Source: Prinsepia uniflora
Lineage: Eukaryota; Streptophyta; Magnoliopsida; Rosales; Rosaceae
Direction of reading: 5' to 3'
DNA: 64,000 nt
NCBI GenBank assembly: GCA_032719365.1
Contig: CM064871.1
Coordinates: 60,896,416 to 60,960,415 of the forward strand
The position numbers and the translations under genes are program-made. Positions 12,433 through 24,196 of this stretch are shown in pieces; the first letter of the stretch is position 1, and each line of letters opens with the position of its first letter. Below the pieces are notes generated by a model that saw nothing but the letters and a program-made list of their open reading frames with translations, was not told the DNA's origin and did not search any database.

Positions 12433-12705
12433 TGTAACGACCCGGACTTTCGAAAAAGGAAAATTGGGAAAATTTTGAAGAAAAAAACAATTTTGCCCCT
12501 AGAAATTGGGCGAACGGTTGACTTTTGGCTTGAGCAGTCAAACGGACTTTGGCCAACAACTGTGATGTAGTTCGGGACGTCACGAGTTCATAGACAGGTG
12601 GCACGTCCGATTCCAACATTCGAGGAGAAAGTTATGATGTTCGGAAGTTCAAGGGTAATTCAGTAATTAGGTCGAAAAGGAGGAAATTGTTGACTTTTTG
12701 TTCAA

Positions 12706-15700
12706 TGTAACAACCCGTCCCGAGAGCCGGGATTAGTAGAGTGAATAAGGTGTGATTAGTGAGGTTAATCAGTGGTTAGGTGGTCCCGAAAGGTCCGGGA
12801 GCCTAGAATGACGATTTTGCCCCTGGTCCGGGCAGAAATGTTGACTTTTATTCGGGTGGTCAATTGGGTATTGACCAGTGACCAGGACGTAGTTGAGGTA
12901 CGTTCGATTCCAACATCCGAGGAGGAAGTTGTGATGATCGGAAGGTCGAGGGTATTATCGTAAGTTTGGTAAACTAGGGGGGAATAGTTGACTTTTTGAA
13001 TAATCGGGTTTTGGTAGGTTGACCTAGCATGGTTAGAGAGCTTTCGTCGTCCTGAGTTCGATGACAGACGACACGTATTCATCGGACTTACGAGGCGAGA
13101 GTTACGGGTCTAGGAAGTTTTGGCAAAACTGTAAAAATGTGTTAAACAGAAGGGTATTTTGGTCTTTTTGGCATCTGGGGATTTGTGCAGAGAGGAACAG
13201 ATGAAGGGTGGTGATTGGGCCATGTGTGTGAGAGAGATTGGGAGGATGGTGACACATGGCAGGGGGCTAGAGGATTCTGGGAGAATCCTGTGCGTTCACA
13301 GCCCAAATAATTGGGGTGCACTCGTGCATACCCGTGTGTTGGTTCTTCGACTAACACAGAGAAACAAAGGGTGAGTGATTGAGGGCAATTGATCGATTCC
13401 GTGCAAGGGTAAGTGAAGAGTGAGTGGTGAGAGTGACAGGGAGGTAAGAGTAAGCTAGTGATCGTGTTTTGGAGGAGGAACCGTGCACGGCGGCACGGTG
13501 GTGGTGCGGTAAACTTTTGAGGAAACAGGGAGGCCGTGAGTTCGTGGTGGTGGATACGCCGTGAGGTGGCTCAAACCAAGGCAAAGGGAGCTGTAGGAGG
13601 TTGCAAGGAGTCCAACGAACACCGTGGCACGCGGCGGTGCGCACGGCGGAGCTGCAATCGAAGGGTAAGTTTTCTTGCTCTGTTTTTCCCGTAAACTTCA
13701 TTTGGAAAGTCGTGAGTCTGGGCTTAGAGTCGAGGGTATTGGAGGTCAGGGTGATGTTCAGGGAGGTGCTAGGAGTGGTGTAGAACGGTCGCCGTGACGG
13801 GGGCGTACACGGCGGAGCTCAGTTGACGGTGAGTACTCTGTACTCTGTTTGGCCGTGAAATTCAAACGGGAAGTCGTCGAGTTTGGGGCTGAGTCGAATG
13901 TATAGGAGGGTAGGTTTGTGATCAGTGAAGTCCTAGGAACCGTCTAGTGTTGCTACCACGGCGGGGGGTGGTCGGAATGGCTAAATCGTGAAACAGGGGA
14001 AAAAGGGCTGTCTGGTTCGAGCTTGAATCGACGATGAGGGGGCTGTGTCGAGGACAGAGGAGTAGGGGGATGGATCCCTGGTGTCTGGACGAAGCTGCAA
14101 GAGAAGAAAGGGGATGAAATGGTGGCCGGACGGCGGAGATTGAGTCTCGCCGGTCCAAGTTGCAGAGCCGGTTCAGCACAGTGCGTGAAGGTTGTTGACG
14201 GTGCACTGTAGCTGGCGCGTGAGGGCCACGCGCAGCCACTTTGGGCGGTGCGTGGGGGCGCGTGCGGCGGTTCTGGGGAAAACGATCAACATGGTTTTTG
14301 GTCTAGGAGTTGTGGTGAGTTCAATGGAGTTGGTTTCGGGTTAATCGGAAGTCGTTTGAGTTTAGTTCCGTGAGGGTGAAGGTTTAGGGTCCCGGGTTTT
14401 AGGTTTTCGATTCGGGGACTGTTGAGGAAATTTAGGTGAATGTTTGTAGACGTATTAGTGACGTAATTTGACGGTGATTGACAGGATCGGGATTTCCCGA
14501 GGAAGCCGAGGAACGTGCTGGACGTTCGGGACGCGAGTAGGGCTCAATACTGTGAGTGGACCCTTTCTCTAAACTCGAGCATGCATAACTGTTTTCTATC
14601 ATTGTTTTATGGCTTTTAATCACTATTCTACGTTTATCGAATATGTTTGGTTGATTTTACATGAATGCACGGTTTTCAAGGAAGTTCGGTTTTCAGCATG
14701 TTTTACTATAAGTGGTTTTCATTGGTTATAAAGGGATTTTGGAGCATGATTTCGATGATCAAGGTTTTCGATTTTAGAATCGAATTTTACTAATCAGAAT
14801 TTGGTTTTAAGATTGGAAAGTGGATTCCGGATTTGGGTTCGGAATGACGGTTCTGGATGCCGGAAGGGCACCGGACCAGTGATTTCGGATTCGGGTTTGG
14901 ATGTGGATTGGTACATGGTTTTCAAATGATTTTGAGATTAGATTTGCTGGATCTGGATATTGGGTTTAAAGACCCGGATATATGTGACGGGGGACCGGCC
15001 GGATTGGGTTTAAAGACCCGGATTGAGTTTAAAGACTCGGGAGTTTAAAGACTCGGATATATTGATTTCCCCCGTAGGCCTTGAGTTTAAAGACTCGGGA
15101 GTTTAAAGACTCGGATATGATTAAGGCCTGGATTGAGTTTAAAGACTCGGGAGTTTAAAGACTCGGATAGGTCCAGCAGGTTTGATCGGGAAATGATGAT
15201 TTGAGCTTTATGGTTTATGACACGGGTTTTGATACTCATGCTATGATTTCTATAACTATTTTATAGTGTTTCTGTTTCTTAGAATTGAGTTATAACTGTG
15301 TTAATAACTGTTGGTTATGCATGTGGTTTTCAAAACGGAGGGTTAAACTCGGTTTTTCTGATAAATGATTTTAGAACTTTTCTTTTATTATGGTCCACTC
15401 ACACTTTTGTTTTAACTTGCCCTCCAGGTTATGGAGCTAGCGCGGGGTCTTGACGTCGAGGCAGAGTCCGAGGCATAGAATTGACGTGAGGGATCCCCGG
15501 AATAGTTCAAAGTCTTCAGCGTGCGTGTAATTTATCGGTTTTTAGTTCCTTGTATTTTCGTACTATGCTCTGTAAATGATAACATCGGGATATATTTTGT
15601 TTACTTACTCCTGCGTCTGACCGGGTTTGAGTGAGTTGTTACTTGGGTGTTGTGTCGGGGAGTCAGACGGGAACGGGATTTACCTCGGGTTTTGGGGTGA

Positions 15701-15720
15701 AACCGGGGTGGGCCCTGACA
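12706..15720 (+). mobile_element. Solo LTR (3,015 bp), nested
   Basis: Starts TGTAACAACCCGTCCCGAGA and ends GGTGGGCCCTGACA. A perfect duplication TTCAA lies at 12701-12705 and 15721-15725. Landmarks: hairpin GCGCGTG/CACGCGC at 14215-14233, GTGAGTGGAC at 14552-14561, dyad cassette at 14962-15166, GTCCACTCAC at 15393-15402 and CCCTCCAG ending at 15427. There are no element genes. Open frames at 13159-13374, 13351-13701 and 13922-14239 overlap on opposite strands and show no domain. Confidence 0.94.
14962..15166 (+). repeat. Dyad-repeat cassette, 8 copies
   Basis: Copies start at 14962 and 15006 (GGG...CCC arms) and at 15025, 15041, 15083, 15099, 15135 and 15151 (GAG...CTC arms). Pairs are spaced 16 bp apart. 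The core TTTAAAG is the same in all eight. Confidence 0.93.
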
Positions 15721-15877
15721 TTCAACCACTATTTTTCACGTAATTCGAGGACCGTTAGGTTGGTCTCAATGCCCTGAGTCCGTAGATAGGCGGCACGCTA
15801 AAAACGGACCTCGGACGGATGAGTTACGGTTCTAGAACGAGGAGGGGCATTTTGGTAATTTTGTGAAGGAGGGCAAA

Positions 15878-18800
15878 TGACAAGACCGACCCCGGGAAGG
15901 GCATCGATAACCGTGTCCGGTCCTGCTCCCGTCTGGCAAGACGACTGAAATCCCCAAGTTACCCTCAGTACGTACCAGACCAGGGATAGCCACACGTGCG
16001 TACTCATGCCTCCGCCTCACGATCAACCTCGAGAAAAGCGCCACGACCTGGAGGGTCAATAAAAACCAAAAGGTGTGAGTGGACAAAAATAATTCAGTTT
16101 CTAAAACAGTTACGGAAAGACGTTTTTACCCTCCAAGTAAAAACCAATGCATGCATACAAAAATCATTTTGCAATCTGTTACGTTTTCAACATAAGAAAT
16201 CCGTATATGAAAAATCAAAATCGTTTTCCTTTTCTTAACCTTCGAGTCATCGCCCGCAATCATAAACACAGTGCCACAGCCCAAAACCACAAAATCAGAG
16301 TCCAAGTATACGACATCACCCAAGTCCATCAACGTATAAACCGGGCCACTGCCCAACACACTCAATCATCAGAGAATATCAATGAATCACAATCAATCAG
16401 TTTGCTGGATATCAAGTGCGCCCGAGTCTTTAAACTCAAAACCATGCGCATAATCAGGCCTTCCCGGGATTTCAACGAGTCTTTAAACTCAAATCATAAT
16501 CAATAGGCCTCGGGGGTATCACAATAACCGAGTCTTTAAACTCACGAGTCTTTAAACTCATTAAGGGCCCTCCCCCGTCATCAATTAACCGAGTCTTTAA
16601 ACTCAAAACGTGCTCCAGCAATAGCACCCGGGTCTTTAAACCCAAAACAGTTTTCAACGGGTCTTTAAACCCCAAAACATTTATCAATCACGACAACGTG
16701 GGATCCATCCCAAAATCACACTTTTCACAACAGGACCCATGGTCCGAGTTTCCACATTCAAATTCCCAAACCTTAATTCACAAAACATGTTCAAATCATC
16801 ATTAAACACGGGGCATGCACAATCATACCAAATCATTTTATTAAATCCTTTTTCATTCCCGAATTCGAATTCGCAACAATGATTCCATAAGCCGGCATCC
16901 GGAAGCATCATCCCGAACCCAAACCAAGAATCCGCTTTAAATTTTCGAAAACCGAAATCTCGTAAATCAAAGTTACTTTTGTGCCCTGAGCATCAAGCCC
17001 GAAATCACCTTTTTCAAATCCATTTTAATTCTTAGAAATCACTTCTTTCTCAAATCTTATTTTCAACACATCAAAACCACAATCATAATCACCAAAATCA
17101 CGATCCAATCAAAACATACTCAAAACCCATTTTTAAAATCCTCAAAATCACAAGTCTCATTTCAATTCCCAGATTCAAACATCAACAGTGATCAAATCAC
17201 AATAACTCGAAATCTCGTAAAACGTGCAAATCCGGAACGTTCTCGAAAAACATGTCAAAATCATAAGTCACACTCGCAATCATAAACAACCTTCTTAAAT
17301 CATTTTACACCCATTTCATATAACTTCTTTCATCAAACCATCATTAAGCACACGCGTGACCATAGTCTCGAAATACGTGTAATTTCACATGTATAGTAAA
17401 AATACGTATAAATACGGAAATCAAAATCAATCACAACTTATAATCATAATCATAAAATCATAGAAATAATTTATGCATGCATTAAATTTTGAAAGCAACG
17501 TCCACTCACACACCGTTCAATAAGCTCGTTTTCCCGTGCTGCGCGCATTTCCGTAATTTCCGATATTTTCCAGAAATTTCAAATCCTGCCCGAAAACATA
17601 CTTCAGTGTCACTAAGGGCTTACATAAAAACATACTAATTTCCCATAATTTTCCGGGAATTAATCGTTAATTACAAACGTAACGGAAATCTTCAGACCCT
17701 CGGAACCATATTGAAACGATGTCCGATAAACTCGAAATCAACGCTAAAATGTTCGTTACAATGTGTAGGACAAAAGCCATTTTGAACTCACCTTGAAAAT
17801 CGGACCCACGCGCCGTCACGCGCCGCCGCAAGCGGCTGCGCGTGACACCCACACGCCTGCTACAGTGACGGTGAATAGTTCGTCATCTTCGCCCGTTTCC
17901 TCTGCAAACGGGTCCTGCAACCCGCGTGACAACCCGGTTAGATAGCTATCAATTTTCAATCAATTCCTTTCCTTTTTGATCCTAACATCTTCTCTAATCT
18001 ATTAATTTTAGGTCTATATCCAACATTACCCTCGACAAACCTTAAATCGATCAACCCAGACTCGAACAGTCGAACTGGTCGACTTCTGGAACTCACCCTA
18101 CACGGTTCCGTTCACAAATTAACTTCACCAGTAGCTTAAGGGGACCTAGACGAACATAATTTCACAACCAATTGAACAAGCCGTTACCTGGTAGCCGTCG
18201 TCCACAACACTGTGTTTTTCCTGAAACTGGAACTCAGGTTCCTGGGCAAACAGTGATCAAACTCCTTCGATTTTTGTACGGTCATGTTTGAATTGATCTC
18301 AGAAAGCTAATCCAACTCACGGTTTGGCTCGACTCACCTCAAAACTCGACCTTTGAATTTCCCTCCATTTTTTTCTGGTTTTCTCCCGACTCAGTTCTCT
18401 CTCAATTCTCAGTTCTTTCCTCACCAAAATGACCCTTAGAGACCCCCAAATGTCCCTAATCTCTCTGTTTTCAAACCGGGCAGCAAACAAGCCGTGGGAA
18501 TCTCTCTGGCTTCACTGAAATTCTGTTTCCCACAAACAGAACCCAAAGCCATTACAAACCCTCCCGTGCACGGTTCCATTCTGTCCATACCACGCCTCAA
18601 AGCCACTAACACTCCCCAAGGTCACTATCCTGGTTAAACAATCCACTGATCAGACCACTTGGGTTAAATAATTGTTGGATTTCAGACACACACGGCACGG
18701 GTGCTTCCCTCTATTTCACAGTTCAAACAGCCCCTCTGCAGGAAATTACCATTTTGCCCTCACTTGGCAATTTACCAAAATGCCCCTCACCGTCCGTGAC

Positions 18801-19226
18801 CCGTAACTTGGTCACCCGATGTCCGTTTTCGGCGTGCCGCATGTCGTCGTACTCGAGGCATCGAGACCTTCCTAACGGTTCTTGGCCCTCGGCCATCGGA
18901 CCTCCCGATCAAAAAGTCAACATTTTCCCTTATTTCGTCCAAATTATGGAAATGCCCCTGGACTTCCGAACGTCATAACTTTCACCACGAACGTCGGAAT
19001 CGAACGTGCCACCTGTCTATGAACTCGTGACGACCCAAACTACGTCACGGTCATCGGGCAAAGTACATTTGACTGCCCGAATAAAAAGTCAGCGGTTTAC
19101 CCACGACTGGGGCAAAACGGTCATTTTGCATCGTTCGTCCGATTCCACCCAACTAAACATCGATTAACCCTCATTAATCATGATTAGTTACTAACCTAAT
19201 CCCGAATTCCGGGATGGGTCGTTACA
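15878..19226 (-). mobile_element. Solo LTR (3,349 bp), nested, minus orientation
   Basis: On the plus strand it starts TGACAAGACC and ends GGGTCGTTACA, the reverse of the family termini. A perfect duplication GCAAA lies at 15873-15877 and 19227-19231. Landmarks appear in reverse order: CTGGAGGG (acceptor-like) near 16048, GTGAGTGGAC near 16075, dyad cassette at 16424-16672, GTCCACTCAC near 17500, and hairpin at 17838-17856 with one G-U-type change in an arm. No coding region. Confidence 0.94.
16424..16672 (-). repeat. Dyad-repeat cassette, 7 copies
   Basis: Plus-strand starts at 16424, 16477, 16530, 16546 and 16591 (GAG...CTC arms) and at 16630 and 16659 (GGG...CCC arms). As in the plus-oriented LTRs, the GGG/CCC type sits at the end nearest the element's 5' side. 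Confidence 0.93.
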
Positions 19227-21300
19227 GCAAAATGGTATTTTGCCAAGGCACAGATTGATTTCAGCCGTGGTGGTTTGCTGGGTGAACTATTTAAGTTGTT
19301 AAGTTATTTGTTTAACAATGAAGTGACAATTGTCACTGAGAGAGGTTGGGTTAGTGGCAATGTGTAGTGGTGGGAAACTTAAACTATGAGATAGTGTGTT
19401 TAGTGCACAGTGAACAAGTGTTGTGCTGGTGTTTTTGAATTGAAAAATAGAGTATGGGCAGGAGTTTGTGTGTGTGCACGAGTGAGGTTAGGAAACGAGC
19501 ACCGTTGCTTTTGATTTGTTTATACAATTGAGTGGAAGCAGGCGTGCTGGTGAACTGGGTAGAACAGAGCACGGGTGGAATTTGAAATGGTTTTGGGTCA
19601 GTTGCGAGAAACAGAATCACAGTGGGTCTGAGGGATTCTTTTAGTTAATTGTGTAGGCCGGTTTGAATAACAGAGAGGTTAGAATCATTGAGAAGTCATT
19701 TGAGAGCCATTCTGAGAAGAAGAAACGGAGAAACCAGTTTTGGGAGAAAAATCGAAAATGGAGGGAGATTTCTTAATTTGATTTATGAGGGGAAAAAAGC
19801 TACACTGAAGTTGGAAATCATCTTCTGGACTCACTTAGATTACAACCGTACAAACATTGAAGGAAATTGATCGCGGTTTGGCCAAGAACCCAAGTTCCAG
19901 TTTCTTGAAATTTTCGAGCTTGAGAACGACCACCTACAGGTAAGGATTCATGAATTTGGTTACAGTTTAATGTTTGTTTAGGTCTTACGAAACTTTTGTA
20001 TCAATTAATAAGAAAACCAAGTTGATTTGAGGGAGTTTTGAAAATTGACCTGTTTATTCGATCATGAGGTAAACGATCGATTTAAAGGCTTGATGTGTGT
20101 AGTTAGGTTTACAGAACCTTAATTGGGTCTCTAACGGTGCTATTTGATGATTCAATTGAAGGAATCGATGACTAATTGACAGAATCCCATCCGGGTCACG
20201 TCGCGGGCCAACCGGACCCGTTTATCAGTCAGACGGGTTGGGACGACGACTGTGCACTTTACTTAGCAGGCGCGTGGATTCACGCGCAGCCACTCACGGC
20301 GGCGCGTGAGGGCGCGTGGGCCCGATTCTCGAGGTGATTTCAACACGACTTTTGTCCTATGCAATGTAACGAACATTTTAGCGTTGGTTTCGAGTTAATC
20401 GGACACCGTTTCGATATTGTTTCGAGGGTCCGAAAGTTTATATTACGTTTTTAATTAATATTTAATTCCCGGAAAGTTATGGGAAATTAGTATGATGTTA
20501 TTTGAATCCTAAGTGACACTGAGGAATGATTTCGGACAGGATTCGAGATTCCTGGAAAATGTCGGAAATTACAGAAACGCGTGCAGCGTGAAAACGAGCG
20601 ATATGGAAGGTGTGTGAGTGAACTTTGCTTTAAAAATTTAATGCATACATAAATGTTTCTATGATTTCTATGATTATGATTATGACTTGTGATAATTACG
20701 ATTTTCGTATTTATACGTATTTTGGTATGCAATACGTAACTGTACATATTTTGAGACTATGGTTTCTCTTATGCCTTGATGATGGTTTGATGATCGATTT
20801 TACATGATTTGTGTGCATCATGATTTAAGGATGTTTTGATAATGATTGTGAGTATGACTTATGGTGTTGACACGGATTTCGAGATTTACGGATTTGCGCA
20901 TTTTACGAGATTTCGAGTATTTTGTGATTTGATCATGGTTTTGATGCTTTGACGTTGGGATTTGAAATATGATTTGATTTCAAAGATTTAAAACGGATTT
21001 TGAAAAAGGTGATTTCGAGCTTGATGCCCAGTTCATAAAAGTGGCTTTGGTGAACGAGATTTCAGGTTTCGGAAACTTGAAAGTGGATTTCCGGATTTAG
21101 GTTCGGGATGATGTTTCCGAATGCCGGCTTACAGAATCATTATTGCGAATTCGGATTTGGGAATGGATGACGGATATGATTGGGGATTTGAATGTGAAAT
21201 TCGGACATGAGTTCCATTTCGATTAAGTGTGATCTCGGATTTGACTTGGGAAATTGGTTTACGATGGATTCTGGATTTGTTGTGATTTACAAATGGTTTT

Positions 21301-21516
21301 GGGTTTAAAGACCAGGTTGATTGATGACGGGGCGGGCCCGGATTGGGTTTAAAGACCCGGATTGAGTTTAAAGACTTGTGAGTTTAAAGACTAGTGAGTT
21401 TAAAGACTCGGTTATTGTGATATCCCCCGAGGCTTATTGATTATGCTCTGAGTTTAAAGACTCGTTGATTTCCCGGGAAGGCCTGATTATGCGTATGATT
21501 TTGAGTTTAAAGACTC
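21301..21516 (+). repeat. Dyad-repeat cassette, 7 copies, partly decayed
   Basis: Starts at 21301, 21345, 21364, 21380, 21396, 21450 and 21503. Three copies have one arm mutated (ACCA, ACTT, ACTA ends), in keeping with the greater age of this LTR. Confidence 0.88.
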
Positions 21517-22072
21517 GGGCGCACTTGAGATCCAGCAGATTGATTGACTTCTGAATTATTGTTGATTTCCGATGTTTTCGGATGTGTTGGGCAATGGCCC
21601 GGTTTATGTGGCTTGATGGGTTTTTGGACTATGTTCTTGTATTTGGATTTGATTTTATGATTTTGGGCTGAGGCCCTGTGTTTATGATTGCGGGCTAAGA
21701 CCCGAAGGTTAAGGAAAGGAAAATGATTTTGATTTTCATACACGGTTTTCTTACGTTAGAAATGAAATGAATTGTGAAATGATTCTCGAATGCATGCATT
21801 GGTTTTAAGTGGAGGGTAGAAATGTCTTTCTGTAACCTGTTTTATAAACTGATTCATTTTCGTCCACTCACACCTTTAGTGTTTTTTTATTGACCCTCCA
21901 GGTTGTGGCGCGTTGATCGAGGCTATTCGAGATGTGGAGGCATGAGTAGGCACACGTATGATTATCCCTTGTTTGGCAAGTGCTGAGGGTAAATTGGGAA
22001 CTTCAGTCGACTTGCCAAACGGGAGCAGGACCGGGCACGGTTATCAATGTTCCTTCGGGGACGGTCTTGTCA

Positions 22073-22165
22073 GGTAGGACCTCACACGATCATGTGGTCG
22101 ATTAGCCTTGGTGAAGATGAAAGAAGACCAAGGACAATTTGATCGGACCATGTAGGTGTTAAGAA
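22073..22165. repeat. 82-bp tandem repeat, right part of the split array
   Basis: Resumes with GGACCTCACACGATCATGTG exactly where the unit broken at 12432 left off. This proves that the intervening LTR stack was inserted into the array. Confidence 0.9.
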
Positions 22166-23090
22166 AATCATAAAGCTTATCAGACCGACCAGAAAGGGGC
22201 CAGGATGACCAGAAAAAGGTAAGGGAGACTAGAAAAGGGGCTAAACTCATTTTTCTTGACCCCTTTCTGGTTTTCTTGACCCCTTTCTGGTCATCCTGAC
22301 ACTCATTTTTCGTTGACTAGAATGAGTGTCAGGATCACCCGAAAAGGGTCAGAAAGACCAGAAAAAGGGGTCAAGAAAACCAGAAAGGGGTCAAGAAGAC
22401 CATAAAAGGGTCAGAAAAACCAGAATGGGGGTTAGGAGGACCATAAAAAGTATCAGATCAACCAAAAAAGGGGTAAGGAAGACCAAAAAAAGTGTCAGAC
22501 TTACTAGAAATAGGTCAAGAAGACTAGAAAAAGTGTCAAGCCAACCAAAAAGTGGTCAGGAAGATCAGAAAAAGTGTCAAACCGACTAAAAATGGGTCAG
22601 GATGACCAGAAAATTGTTAGGAAGACCAGAAAAAGTGTCAGGTCAACCAAAAACGAGGTCTGGAAAACCAAAAAAAGTGTCAAGCCGACCAAAAAGGGGT
22701 TTGGAAGACTAGAAAAAGTGTTAAGCCGACAAAAAACGGGTCAGGAAGACTAGAAAAAGTGTCAGGCCGACTAGAACGTCAGGAAGACCATAAAGAGTGT
22801 CAGGTCGACTAGAAATGGGTCAGGAAGACCATAAAAAGTGTCAGGTTAACTAGACAAAGGGCTTGGAAGACTAGAAAAAGTGTTAGACCGATCAAAAAGG
22901 GGCCGGGAAAGACCAAAAAAAGTGTCAAGCCAACGAAAAATGGGTCAGGAAGACCAGAAAAAGTGTTAGGCCAACCATAAAGGGGTTAGGAAGACCAGAT
23001 TGAGTGTAAGACCAACCAAAAAGGGGTCAGGAAGACTAGAAAATGGGTCAGGAAGATGAGAAAGAGTGTCAGGCCGACCAAGACCGGTGT
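22166..23090. repeat. 20/40-bp tandem array (GACCAGAAAAAGTGTCAGGC type)
   Basis: More than 20 copies of about 40-bp units, made of two 20-bp halves, AAAAAGTGTCARRCCGACCA and RAAAGGGGTCAGGAAGACCA. The base unit is related to the 20-bp units at 11640-12065. Open frames here (for example 22326-22589) are lysine/arginine-rich repeat artefacts. Confidence 0.88.
22246..22385. repeat. Inverted repeat at an array flip point
   Basis: The left arm (about 22246-22305) reads the array units in reverse complement (TTGACCCCTTTCTGG twice, then CTGACACTCATT). After a short spacer (about 22306-22320) the right arm resumes in the forward sense (AATGAGTGTCAGGAT, then GGGGTCAAGAAAACC). The arms are about 60 bp and imperfect. 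Confidence 0.82.
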
Positions 23091-23620
23091 AGCGGATGCT
23101 CGGTGCCCTTGAGTGATGTGGGTTCCAGTGGGAGAGAGAATAAAAGGAGACCGACATGGATTTTAGTCGTCTTCCCACAAACGACACCAACTGTTGATGC
23201 ATAAAATGGACCAACTAATCCGTGAAGACCACACACACACAAAGAACACGAGATATACGTGGTTCACCCAAATCGGGTTACGTCCACAATGTTGCTCTAT
23301 TTGTATTAATGATATAAATGTGTGTACATGATACAAGAGGTCTTAAGTTTTAGAAAAAGAATAAGAATGTAGAGAGAACAGATAGCACTCCTAGAGAGAT
23401 AATGAAATCCTTCAAATGAGGGAGGTGACTCCCTATTTATAGGAAAAAATCTAGGTTTAGGTGATGAGCCTAGTAATGGACTTTGTGCATGTCCCTTCAT
23501 GATGAGACTGGTACAAGTGACCTTCCATGTCGTGGAAGGCCCTGATGGTGGTCGAGCTTGGTCCGAGTAATCTTCTGAATCTTGGTTGAATAAGTTGATA
23601 TGGTATCAACATATACATTT
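23091..23620. other. Unclassified repeat-like spacer
   Basis: Lies between the tandem array and the gene island. It contains a (CA)n stretch (about 23229-23240) and the sequence ACGAGATATACGTGGTTCAC, which I associate with dispersed plant repeats but cannot assign. No convincing coding frame. Confidence 0.35.
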
Positions 23621-24196
23621 TGTTTATTTTTTTATAAAGTTTTATCCTAAAATTCCAAAAATAATAATTTTATTTTATCAAAAAAAATTATTATATCTTA
23701 GGTTTATTTTCTAAATTTATTATTTAAAAATGAGTTAATAAAAACATTTTACAACTATTTTGTATGAAAAAATAAAAAATATTTTGCAAAATGATATCAA
23801 ACTGTTCCTAAGTTTTTACTTGCTAATTAATATGCTTGATTCGATGGGAAATAGGTAAAATTACAATTCTTAAAAAATGAGTTTGGAACAATTTGATTGT
23901 CTTTCTACGTAAGTTTGAAATAGTTGTGTCCTTAGTTACAATTTTCTCTGTAAAACAGAAATCTCGTCTAATATGGTATTGAAGTTTATGTGGCTAATCA
24001 AGGGGCGACACGCGTACCGCTAAGCAAGCGAATTTACTCTTTCGGAACACGTAACTCCCTCCAGTTGTCCATAAACTTCCCAGTTCTCTTTTCTCTTAGT
24101 TACCGTCTTCCCTCCTCCTTTTTCGCTCCTAGGGCACCAAAATACCAAATCATATCAAAGATTTCGTTTCTTTCTCGGGCCTCGTGTATCATAGCC
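23621..24196 (+). other. AT-rich upstream region and 5' UTR of the RBM25 gene
   Basis: AT-rich up to about 23900, then pyrimidine-rich leader sequence before the chosen ATG. An in-frame upstream ATG at 23990 would add 69 residues. I treat the segment as leader because the added residues look unlike the family and the ATG at 24197 has a much better context. Confidence 0.5.

Larger units (their letters stand above)
12433..22072 (+). mobile_element. Solo LTR (about 3.27 kb own sequence) split by two nested LTRs
   Basis: Starts TGTAACGACCCGGAC and ends CGGTCTTGTCA. It interrupts the 82-bp tandem array, and the flanks GGCAG (12428-12432) and GGTAG (22073-22077) form a target-site duplication with one substitution. 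Own segments are 12433-12705, 15726-15877 and 19232-22072. The nested elements are 12706-15720 (+) and 15878-19226 (-). Landmarks: hairpin at 20270-20287, GTGAGTGAAC at 20614-20623, dyad cassette at 21301-21516, GTCCACTCAC at 21862-21871 and CCCTCCAG ending at 21901. The imperfect duplication agrees with its being the oldest layer. Confidence 0.88.

Noticed and set aside
13159..14239. Possible small genes in the LTR at 12706-15720
   Set aside because: Opposite-strand frames overlap, and equivalent regions in other copies are not conserved in frame.
23990..24196. Upstream in-frame ATG adding 69 residues to RBM25
   Set aside because: The extension looks like translated leader, and the ATG at 24197 has a much stronger context and a family-like N-terminus (MADAPSS).
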